A stretch of DNA of 6,722 nucleotides from an uncultured Lachnospiraceae bacterium (GTDB taxonomy: Bacteria > Bacillota > Clostridia > Lachnospirales > Lachnospiraceae), in NCBI GenBank assembly GCA_945788595.1, contig CALZMS010000050.1, forward strand, positions 1-6,722, written 5' to 3'. Position 1 is the first letter of the stretch. Each line of letters opens with the position of its first letter. A program made the position numbers and the translations under genes. Shown piece by piece: positions 1 through 5,453 of the stretch. The notes under the pieces are model-generated. The model had not been told where the DNA came from. It did no database searches and was given only the letters and a program-made list of their open reading frames with translations.

Positions 1-128
1 ACTTTAGCGAGCACGACTTCGAGACTACAGGCTCGAAGCGAGCGCAGCAGGAGCACGAGGGTTATGTATATACCTGGGAGGCCCGCCCTTTTGACGGACA
101 CTGCCCTTCGAATTATAGCCAAAATGAT
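1..128. other. Non-coding stretch downstream of the minus-strand regulator, GC-rich and repeat-like
   Basis: No convincing gene is seen here. The first ~60 bases are unusually rich in GAGC/GCGAG words: the octamer GAGCACGA occurs at 9-16 and again at 51-58, and a perfect inverted repeat lies at 17-38. The stretch then runs through a G/C-rich segment (about 76-92) to the stop codon of the regulator at 129-131. Its composition differs from the flanking gene, and it may be a dispersed intergenic repeat, but a single copy in the window cannot show that. No T-rich tail of a normal intrinsic terminator follows on either strand. Confidence 0.4.
17..38. repeat. Perfect 7-bp inverted repeat
   Basis: CTTCGAG at 17-23 and CTCGAAG at 32-38 are exact reverse complements around an 8-nt loop. 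It lies beyond the 3' end of the minus-strand regulator. It could be a transcript-end hairpin or part of a repeated intergenic element. No U-tract follows, so it is not called a terminator. Confidence 0.5.
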
Positions 129-1421
129 TCAAGATTCCGGATCTTTAACCATGTCCATGAGAGCAAAAGAGTATTGCAATGCCAGCCTCTCCTTCGGATT
201 TTCCAGATCCGTTTTCGCAATCTTCTGGATCCGGTCCAGACGGTAAAACAACGTACTTCGATGAATAAACAGACTATTAGCCGTCTGCAGCACATTCCTC
301 TCCAGCGTAAGATAGACCTGCAGCGTATGATACAACTCCGTATGATTCTTCTCATCATACTGCTTCAGAAGCCTAAGCTTCGGAGAACACAAAAGCTTCG
401 GAGAAATCTTTTGCGTACTCCGCTCCATAACATACTCCAGCATATAGTCATCAAAACGATAACACCAGTCCGTAGTGCCACTTTTTTGTCCAAGCCGCAA
501 AGCTGCACAGGACTGGAGATAACTCTGGCGAAAATAGAGAAAATCCCGTATCTCTGTGCTGACACCCATTTTAAACAGTCCTTCCCGGAGAATAATAGCC
601 AGATCACTGACGACCTCCGGCGCAGAGGAATCTTTGGTGCTTAAATTGACACATACGGCGATCCCCTGTTCATAGATAAAAGCACACCCGTCAGGGATCT
701 GCAGCTCGATATGGCCGAGAGTAGCCATAGCGGAGTGCATCTGGTCGGTGTTGGCTCCGGCTTCCAGACGAAGACAAAGATACCGGTCATTTCTGTCCCA
801 GCCCTGATAGACCAGAAAATCCTGGACTTTGTTGATATCCGGCGTTTCCTTATTCAGCATATCCGTGAGAAACTGCCGGGGATCGTTGCCCATATCGGTG
901 CGAAATACATTACGGTTAATCAGGCAAAGCTCGATCAGGGTGGACAGATACTCCAATGCTTCATGCATACCCGGTAAAAATGCGGACTGCAGCTCGTCCA
1001 CACAGAGACTGCCTTCGTAGTTGTCACCTATAAATAGACTGCGCAGCATGATGCGGTATCCCTGAGAGTCACGGGTATAGGCAGCCATATTTGGGGAGGG
1101 GAGCTTGCTGGCATTTTCCATCTCAAATTTGAAATCATGGATCAGCGTCAAAGGTACCATCAGCCGGCCGGTGCGTTTGTCCCGCTCCCATACGGGCATA
1201 CCGGGAACCTGACGGGGACAGGCCAGTATGTAATAGTTGGTATCATGGATAAACAGCGGATTGTGAAAAATGTCCAGGCTGGCACTCAGCATATCCTCCA
1301 GCGGATTTTCTGCATTCATGGCCAGATGCAGCTGCAGATCCCAATTACTGTAGCGCTCAAAAGTCTGCTGAGCCAGATTGATGATCTCCGGAAGATCTTT
1401 TTCCCGGCCAACCATCAGCAC
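129..1421 (-). CDS. PucR/CdaR-type transcriptional regulator, C-terminal reading frame (gene frameshifted)
   Basis: This frame encodes about 430 residues forming the bulk of a PucR/CdaR-like regulator. The last ~65 residues match the HTH_30 domain typical of the family: the run LQVYLTLERNVLQTANSL, then HRSTLFYRLDRIQKI, forms the winged/tetra-helical helix-turn-helix. The preceding part is a GAF/GGDEF-like sensory and linker region of the sort found in PucR proteins, with no clear ligand motif. The frame opens with GTG at 1421 or ATG at 1415, but neither has a ribosome binding site and homology-like text continues upstream in frame (DPSCTVLMVG). It is therefore the distal part of one ~520-residue gene starting at 1690, broken by a frameshift. 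The N-terminal frame ends in TGATG overlapping the ATG at 1415, so reinitiation could still make this fragment. Target genes are unknown; the divergent TRIC gene is one candidate. Family call is fairly sure, specificity is not. Confidence 0.75.
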   Translation of the reverse strand: MLMVGREKDLPEIINLAQQTFERYSNWDLQLHLAMNAENPLEDMLSASLDIFHNPLFIHDTNYYILACPRQVPGMPVWERDKRTGRLMVPLTLIHDFKFEMENASKLPSPNMAAYTRDSQGYRIMLRSLFIGDNYEGSLCVDELQSAFLPGMHEALEYLSTLIELCLINRNVFRTDMGNDPRQFLTDMLNKETPDINKVQDFLVYQGWDRNDRYLCLRLEAGANTDQMHSAMATLGHIELQIPDGCAFIYEQGIAVCVNLSTKDSSAPEVVSDLAIILREGLFKMGVSTEIRDFLYFRQSYLQSCAALRLGQKSGTTDWCYRFDDYMLEYVMERSTQKISPKLLCSPKLRLLKQYDEKNHTELYHTLQVYLTLERNVLQTANSLFIHRSTLFYRLDRIQKIAKTDLENPKERLALQYSFALMDMVKDPES

Positions 1422-1690
1422 TGTACAGCTGGGATCAAACAGAGAGCAATCAGAAAGCAGATATCCATATATTTGGACAATTCTTCATCACACTGGGAGG
1501 CCTGCAGCACGTAAACATAGTTGGCATGAAGGATCTTATGTTTCTGGTAAAGACGTACGCCGTCCAGACGCAAAGAGCCGGTCTCGTTATAGGACAAAAT
1601 GTCCAAAGAGGAATCGTCAAAGGTATCGTAAAGAATCTGAGAACTCAGGTGAAAATAGTAGGAATCGAGATCCGGTAATGTTTTTTTCAT
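1415..1690 (-). CDS. N-terminal fragment of the frameshifted PucR-type regulator
   Basis: This frame gives 91 residues beginning MKKTLPDLDSYYFHLSSQIL. The start at 1690 is chosen over the longer open frame to 1762 because CAGGAG lies about 7 nt upstream of this ATG, and a promoter sits at 1753-1781. The reading matches the N-terminus of a larger regulator up to about SKYMDICFLI, then runs into an unrelated tail ending in TGA at 1415-1417. The continuation of the protein is in another frame, open on this strand from about 1487 downward. A net one-base loss or two-base gain between about 1487 and 1418 would rejoin them. An AGAGAG tract at 1441-1446 (CTCTCT on the coding strand) is a plausible slippage point: removing one CT unit joins the frames. 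It may be a real inactivation, a phase-variable site or a sequencing error. Confidence 0.65.
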   Translation of the reverse strand: MKKTLPDLDSYYFHLSSQILYDTFDDSSLDILSYNETGSLRLDGVRLYQKHKILHANYVYVLQASQCDEELSKYMDICFLIALCLIPAVQC

Positions 1691-1710
1691 GAAAAATCTC
1701 CTGTTAAGCG

Positions 1711-1736
1711 AATAAAAATCCGGAAAAAACTTCCGG
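1711..1736 (-). terminator. Small terminator-like hairpin in the regulator's 5' leader
   Basis: On the minus strand CCGGAA (1736-1731), a 5-nt loop GTTTT and TTCCGG (1725-1720) form a perfect 6-bp stem, followed directly by ATTTTTATT (1719-1711). It lies between the predicted promoter and the ribosome binding site of the regulator gene, so it could be an attenuator or, as DNA, an operator for autoregulation. The stem is short and the T-tract is interrupted, so termination would be weak. Confidence 0.4.
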
Positions 1737-1752
1737 TTTGTGTACTTCCACA

Positions 1753-1781
1753 AACATAACACACAGCATTTGTTCTGTCAA
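1753..1781 (-). promoter_or_regulatory. Sigma-A-type promoter of the PucR-type regulator
   Basis: On the minus strand TTGACA (1781-1776, perfect -35) is followed after 17 nt by TATGTT (1758-1753, 4 of 6 matches to the -10 consensus). Transcription would start near 1746, giving a leader of about 56 nt with the hairpin at 1711-1736 and the CAGGAG ribosome binding site before ATG 1690. Confidence 0.6.
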
Positions 1782-1871
1782 ATCATCTCATACAAAAAGT
1801 CTGAATATTTTTATTAAAGTGAACGAAAAGATGGGCGCGTGAAAGAACAGTAGAAAAAGCCATTCCGGGGG

Positions 1872-1900
1872 TTAACTTTGAAGGGTAAAAATGCTATAGT
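1872..1900 (+). promoter_or_regulatory. Sigma-A-type promoter of the TRIC-family gene
   Basis: TTAACT (1872-1877) and TATAGT (1895-1900) are 17 nt apart, and the -10 is preceded by TGC, an extended -10 element. Transcription would start near 1907. That places GGAG at 1901-1904 outside the transcript and GAGG at 1917-1920 inside it, which decides the start codon at 1927. Confidence 0.6.
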
Positions 1901-1926
1901 GGAGAAAACGCGAAATGAGGGAAAGT

Positions 1927-2577
1927 ATGGATATTCATTCATTGATTTTTTTGTTTATGGAAATTGCAGGGACCATTGCTTTTGCTGCGTCAGGTGCTAT
2001 GGTGGCCATTCACCGGCATATGGATCTTTTTGGCGTGTGTGTACTGGGGGTGATCACTGCTGTAGGCGGCGGTATGACACGGGATGTGGTGCTTTGCAGG
2101 GTACCTGCCGCTTTACGGGATCCGGTGTATGTGATCGTAGCGGCGGCAGCTTCGACGGCAGTCTTTTGTATTTTTTATTTCCGGCAGGAACTGTTCAAAG
2201 GAAAAGCAGGAGAATGGTATGAGAGGATCATGCTGATCATGGATTCCATCGGTCTGGGGATTTTTACGGCCTTTGGTGTAAAGCCGGGTATTGAGGCCGG
2301 ATATCTTGACAATACTTTTCTGCTGGCTTTTCTGGGAACAGTCACCGGTGTGGGAGGTGGACTTTTAAGGGATATGATGGCTGAGGTGCCGCCATATATT
2401 TTTGTCCGCCATGTTTATGCCTGCGCCTCTATTGTAGGTGCGGTGGTCTGTATTTATGTATATCGTTTCTTCGGAGAGCTTCCGGCCATGCTGATCTCGG
2501 CGGCCGTTGTGATGCTGATCCGCTATCTGGCGGCCCATTACCGGTGGAATTTGCCGAGAATAGAGAACGCGGAATAG
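1927..2577 (+). CDS. TRIC/UPF0126-family membrane channel protein
   Basis: The 216-residue product belongs to the bacterial trimeric intracellular cation channel family (UPF0126, PF03458, once called glycine transporter; E. coli YadS/YicG type). The family hallmark is a tandem duplication of a three-helix unit with a glycine-rich kink, and both copies are visible: TAVGGGMTRD at residues 44-53 and TGVGGGLLRD at 140-149. Hydrophobic segments fill nearly the whole chain (about 3-28, 34-56, 66-85, 101-117, 130-148, 160-181, 186-203), consistent with seven membrane helices and normal family length. An ATG at 1915 is in frame, but the predicted transcription start and the GAGG at 1917-1920, 6 nt from 1927, favour this start. 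The gene diverges from the PucR-type regulator, which might control it. It is followed 41 nt later by the DUF3786-like gene, probably cotranscribed. It likely forms a monovalent cation channel; the physiological role is unknown. Confidence 0.88.
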   Translation: MDIHSLIFLFMEIAGTIAFAASGAMVAIHRHMDLFGVCVLGVITAVGGGMTRDVVLCRVPAALRDPVYVIVAAAASTAVFCIFYFRQELFKGKAGEWYERIMLIMDSIGLGIFTAFGVKPGIEAGYLDNTFLLAFLGTVTGVGGGLLRDMMAEVPPYIFVRHVYACASIVGAVVCIYVYRFFGELPAMLISAAVVMLIRYLAAHYRWNLPRIENAE

Positions 2578-2618
2578 GCAGAATCTTCTGGAGTATGAGA
2601 AAAGAAAGGTAGAAAAAG

Positions 2619-3245
2619 ATGAGTTCCAATTATGACAGGCAGGTGGATATCGGAAGAACATATTTTTTACAGTACGATCAGGAAAAGCTGGCAAAAAAAT
2701 ATCATCTGCAGTTTGATGAACGGTATATATATATCACATATCTCTCGCAGCAGTACAGAATCGATCGGAAAACGGCGGCTATAGAAAAGGAAGAAAATGG
2801 CAGCTTTGTGGAATGTCGGATCTATACTGTGGTTATGACAATCTATGATATGCTATGTCACAATAAAGACAGTGCGATGCCCTTGTTGACGCAGCAGTGG
2901 ACACCGGTGGGTGGTTTTGCGGCGGCGGGGGCAAACCCCGATGCCAACCTTTTTGTTCAAAAATTTGCAGATAAATTTTCCGGCCATGTAACAAAACTGA
3001 CCGACGCCTGTGAAAAACTGGGTGAAATCTGTCCCCGGCTGGCCGGTGCAGATGTAACAGCCCGGATCGATGCTTTTCCTTTTTTTCCGGTACTGTTTCA
3101 GTTCTGGGAAGGGGATGAGGAATTTCCTCCACAGATACGCGTGCTGTGGGACAAAAATACCATGCAGTATCTGCATTTTGAAACAACGTATTATCTGCAG
3201 GGGGATCTGATAGAACGACTGCAGAGTATTATGGAAGAAATGTAA
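2619..3245 (+). CDS. DUF3786-like protein of unknown function
   Basis: The product has 208 residues, is soluble and has no signal peptide or membrane helix. The C-terminal part (about residues 150-200: FPFFPVLFQFWEGDEEFPP, then LWDKNTMQYLHFETTYYL) resembles DUF3786 proteins, found mainly in anaerobic Firmicutes and sometimes linked to corrinoid or iron-sulfur proteins. No catalytic motif is recognised. Its few cysteines (CRIY, MLCH, ACEKLGEIC, about residues 66-137) are not arranged as a clear CxxC cluster. AAGG at 2606-2609 sits 9 nt before the ATG. The gene follows the TRIC gene by 41 nt with no terminator between, so the two are probably one transcript. The family assignment is from memory of the C-terminal pattern and is moderately sure; the function is not known. 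Confidence 0.68.
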   Translation: MSSNYDRQVDIGRTYFLQYDQEKLAKKYHLQFDERYIYITYLSQQYRIDRKTAAIEKEENGSFVECRIYTVVMTIYDMLCHNKDSAMPLLTQQWTPVGGFAAAGANPDANLFVQKFADKFSGHVTKLTDACEKLGEICPRLAGADVTARIDAFPFFPVLFQFWEGDEEFPPQIRVLWDKNTMQYLHFETTYYLQGDLIERLQSIMEEM

Positions 3246-3273
3246 ATGCTCACACTGGGTGGAAACGTATGTA

Positions 3274-3314
3274 GGGAAAAATTATTCCCGATGAGAGCGC
3301 AGAATATGTCTCAT
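3274..3314. repeat. Two small inverted repeats between the DUF3786-like gene and proB
   Basis: GGGAA/TTCCC (3274-3278, 3285-3289; 6-nt loop) is followed by ATGAGA/TCTCAT (3291-3296, 3309-3314; 12-nt loop), whose right arm touches the -35 hexamer of the proB promoter. The first could be a weak transcript-end hairpin for the upstream gene but lacks a T-tract. The second is placed where an operator would be. Both arms are short and may be chance. Confidence 0.3.
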
Positions 3315-3342
3315 TTACTTTACATATAGTGAATGGTATAAT
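3314..3342 (+). promoter_or_regulatory. Sigma-A-type promoter of proB
   Basis: TTTACT (3314-3319) and a perfect TATAAT (3337-3342) are 17 nt apart, and the -10 is preceded by TGG, making it an extended -10. Transcription would start near 3349, immediately before the conserved leader that begins at 3352. The untranslated leader is thus about 149 nt, long enough for a regulatory RNA. Confidence 0.75.
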
Positions 3343-3351
3343 GCGGATATT

Positions 3352-3470
3352 GCAACTGTTCGCTGCAGATTGATTCAGCAGATAATATATGATTTGAAGT
3401 ATGTGATTTTTGGCACATCCGATGTTATGGGGCTGTGCATGGTATCTGCAGAGTCACTGAACAGGTAGCA
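3352..3470 (+). promoter_or_regulatory. Candidate structured leader RNA of proB, related to the proA leader
   Basis: This leader shares colinear blocks with the one before proA. Block 1 is GYAAYTGTTCR then AGATYGA (3352-3377, 16 of 26 identical without gaps). Next come ATATGAT (3387-3393), TGTGA (3402-3406), TGGC..ATC (3411-3419) and ATGGG (3427-3431). Last is CAT.GTATCTG, 7 variable bases, ACTGAACAG and R-TA (3438-3467, 22 of 30 identical). The last block folds as a hairpin: pairs 3440-3470, 3441-3469, 3443-3467 to 3448-3462, one G.U and one G x G mismatch, 13-nt loop. CTGTTC at 3356-3361 is also fully complementary to GAACAG at 3459-3464, which overlaps the hairpin's 3' arm. The block ends 30 nt before ATG 3498. 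No T-box consensus is present and I recognise no known riboswitch. Confidence 0.6.
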
Positions 3471-3497
3471 GACAGATTAAAACTTACAGGAGACACT

Positions 3498-4352
3498 ATG
3501 GCAGAACTTAGAGATAAACTGAAAGATAAAAAAAGGATTGTGATCAAGATCGGTTCCTCCTCCTTGATCCGAGAGGAGACCGGAAATTTGAATTTTGATA
3601 AAATGGAGCGATTGGTGCGGGTAATCTGTGATCTCTGTAACCAGGGAAAAGAAGTGGTGCTGGTTTCCTCCGGAGCCATTGGCGTGGGCCGTCAGGCACT
3701 GGGAATGAAGGAGCGTCCGGCAGACCTGGCCAGAAAACAGGCCTGCGCTTCTGTGGGGCAGGCCCGTCTGATGATGGTGTACCAGAGACTTTTTTCAGAA
3801 TACGGCCATGTGGCTTCCCAGGTACTGATTACCAAGCATACGGTGTTGGACGAGCCAAACAGCACGAATGCCAGAAATACATTTAATGCTCTGCTGGAGA
3901 TGGGGGTCGTTCCCATTGTAAATGAGAACGATACGATTTCCACCGAGGAGATTGAATTTGGTGACAATGACCGGCTTTCGGCGGTAGTGGCCGGACTGAT
4001 CGGTGCAGATCTTCTGATTCTTCTGTCGGATATTGATGCGTTGTACACGGCAGATCCCAATACAGATCCTGAGGCGAAGCCCATTCCTCTGGTGGAGGAG
4101 ATCACCGAGGAGATTCTTGGTACAGCGGGAGACTCTCATACCAGCTACGGTACCGGCGGCATGCGGACCAAGCTTTCTGCAGCGCTGATCGCCTGCGGTA
4201 TGGGAGCGGATATGATCATTGCCAATGCCGCCCGTCGGGATGTGATACAGGATGTGATGGCCGGCAAAGAAGTGGGGACACTGTTTGTGGCAAGCCCTGA
4301 ACATTCCACATCTGTTATCGAATATATAAGAAACAAGAGATATCTGGACTGA
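3498..4352 (+). CDS. proB: Glutamate 5-kinase, short form without PUA domain
   Basis: This 284-residue enzyme transfers phosphate from ATP to the gamma-carboxylate of glutamate, the first step of proline synthesis in the cytoplasm. It is an amino-acid-kinase fold throughout: the phosphate-binding KIGSSSL at residues 17-23, LVSSGAIGVG at 55-64, the glutamate-binding NENDTIS at 142-148, FGDNDRLSA at 154-162, the nucleotide-binding LLSDIDALYTADP at 175-187 and TGGMRTKLSAA in the last quarter. E. coli and B. subtilis ProB carry a C-terminal PUA domain of ~80-100 residues (about 365 in total); here the protein ends after the kinase domain. Short forms are known in other bacteria. The ATG at 3498 is chosen because AGGAGA lies at 3488-3493. 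An in-frame ATG at 3435 would put the conserved leader hairpin into the coding region. Promoter at 3314-3342 and a 149-nt leader precede it. Confidence 0.95.
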   Translation: MAELRDKLKDKKRIVIKIGSSSLIREETGNLNFDKMERLVRVICDLCNQGKEVVLVSSGAIGVGRQALGMKERPADLARKQACASVGQARLMMVYQRLFSEYGHVASQVLITKHTVLDEPNSTNARNTFNALLEMGVVPIVNENDTISTEEIEFGDNDRLSAVVAGLIGADLLILLSDIDALYTADPNTDPEAKPIPLVEEITEEILGTAGDSHTSYGTGGMRTKLSAALIACGMGADMIIANAARRDVIQDVMAGKEVGTLFVASPEHSTSVIEYIRNKRYLD

Positions 4353-4387
4353 CAGCTGTCAACAATGGCAGAGAACAGGAGAAGACG

Positions 4388-5284
4388 ATGAAAATATTTA
4401 ATTTTGGATCCTTAAATGTTGACCGGGTGTACCGGGTGCAGGATTTTGTCCGGGCAGGAGAGACCATACTGGCAGAAAATCTGTCCTATTTTCCTGGGGG
4501 AAAAGGCCTGAACCAGACCATTGCCCTGGCCAGGGCCGGAGCGGAAGTATATCATGTGGGCTGTATCGGCAGAGATGGCGGCATACTGAAGGACTGTCTT
4601 GTGGAAAACGGTGTTCCGCTGGCGTATCTGCGCAAGCTGGATGCGGACGGCGGCCATACGGCACTGCAGGTCAGCGATAGCGGCCAGAATGCCATCATCG
4701 TTTATTCCGGAACGAACCATATGCTGTCAGAAGATTTTGTGGATGAGGTCATGAAGAATGTGGAACCGGGAGACTTTGTGCTGATGCAAAACGAGATCAA
4801 TCTGGTGCCCTATATCATGCAGAAAGCCAAAGAAGCAAAAGCACAGGTGGTACTGAACCCGTCTCCCATTACGAAGACCCTTGCAGCCTACCCGCTGGAA
4901 CTGGTAGATCTGTTTATCGTCAACGAGATCGAGGGTGAGGCTCTTACCGGCGAGACTGAGCCCGAGTCTATACTGGCGGCTTTCCGCAAAAAATATCCCG
5001 GCGCCAGAGTGGTTCTTACCCTGGGGTCTGAAGGCTCCTGTTATCAGGATGATGCGCAGTACTGCCGTCAGCAGATTTATAAGAATACAACTGTGGATAC
5101 TACGGGAGCAGGGGATACCTTCTGTGGATATCTGCTTACCTGTCTTACAAGGGGAGACAGTATCAAAGTGGCTCTCGATACCGCTTCCGCAGCCAGCTCC
5201 ATCGCTGTATCCCGCCAGGGCGCTGCTCCCTCGATTCCTCGGATGAGCGAAGTTGAGGAGTTTTTGAGAGAAAGAAAAAGATAA
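4388..5284 (+). CDS. Ribokinase/PfkB-family carbohydrate kinase
   Basis: The 298-residue product is a cytoplasmic PfkB-family kinase that would phosphorylate a sugar or nucleoside with ATP. The N-terminal substrate signature GGKGLNQ is at residues 37-43 (ribokinases usually have GGKGxNQ), after the FGSLNVDRVYRV start typical of the family. The C-terminal signature DTTGAGDTFCGY at 237-248 contains the anion hole and catalytic base Asp243. VLNPSP and DLFIVNEIEGEALTGE in the middle also match ribokinases. Length is normal. AGGAG at 4377-4381 is 6 nt before the ATG. It starts 35 nt after proB with no promoter or terminator visible, so it is cotranscribed with proB. It ends 169 nt before proA. The true substrate cannot be told from sequence; no ribose transporter or repressor gene lies nearby. 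A kinase between proB and proA is not required for proline synthesis. Confidence 0.88.
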   Translation: MKIFNFGSLNVDRVYRVQDFVRAGETILAENLSYFPGGKGLNQTIALARAGAEVYHVGCIGRDGGILKDCLVENGVPLAYLRKLDADGGHTALQVSDSGQNAIIVYSGTNHMLSEDFVDEVMKNVEPGDFVLMQNEINLVPYIMQKAKEAKAQVVLNPSPITKTLAAYPLELVDLFIVNEIEGEALTGETEPESILAAFRKKYPGARVVLTLGSEGSCYQDDAQYCRQQIYKNTTVDTTGAGDTFCGYLLTCLTRGDSIKVALDTASAASSIAVSRQGAAPSIPRMSEVEEFLRERKR

Positions 5285-5292
5285 TAATTACG

Positions 5293-5426
5293 GTAATTGT
5301 TCAGAATAGATCGAACCACTTGAGGATGAGATTGAAAGAATATGATCCAGATGTGTGAAAAGCCTGGCGGATCAATAGCTTTCATGGGTTTTACATCGTA
5401 TCTGTGAATGTACTGAACAGATACGA
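5293..5426 (+). promoter_or_regulatory. Candidate structured leader RNA of proA, related to the proB leader
   Basis: The 169-nt gap between the kinase gene and proA holds a second copy of the proB leader. The blocks are in the same order: 5293-5318, ATATGAT 5340-5346, TGTGA 5354-5358, TGGC..ATC 5365-5373, ATGGG 5384-5388 and the 3' block 5394-5423. The 3' block makes a perfect 9-bp hairpin: TCGTATCTG 5396-5404, 13-nt loop, CAGATACGA 5418-5426. Its CAGATA ends 30 nt before ATG 5454, the same distance as in proB. TTGTTCAG at 5297-5304 can instead pair with CTGAACAG at 5413-5420 (seven Watson-Crick pairs and one G.U). The copy is longer than in proB by about 15 nt, mostly in one ~12-nt indel between the first two blocks. 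I see no good promoter here; GATAAT at 5280-5285 resembles a -10 but lacks a -35 partner, so the element may act within the operon mRNA. Confidence 0.6.
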
Positions 5427-5453
5427 ATTACCATATTTATGGGGAGGAATAAT

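Noticed and set aside
3..644. A plus-strand frame open from the window start to 644
   Set aside because: From 129 onward it is antisense to the well-supported PucR-type regulator, and the translated text resembles no protein family.
3435..3497. In-frame upstream ATG giving a longer proB
   Set aside because: It would translate the conserved leader hairpin, and the ATG at 3498 has a better ribosome binding site and a normal ProB N-terminus.
3349..3497. Proline T-box leader, as known for proBA in Bacillus subtilis
   Set aside because: The conserved GGTGG antiterminator bulge sequence and a terminator with a U-tract are absent before both proB and proA.
3795..4304. Long minus-strand open frames inside proB and proA
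   Set aside because: They are antisense to clear genes, lack ribosome binding sites and show no family resemblance.
4351..4360. GACAGCTGTC palindrome just after the proB stop codon
   Set aside because: It is a ten-base perfect palindrome without loop or T-tract and is not repeated elsewhere; probably chance.
5439..5453. In-frame upstream ATG giving a longer proA
   Set aside because: It overlaps the GGGGAGGA ribosome binding site that serves the start at 5454.
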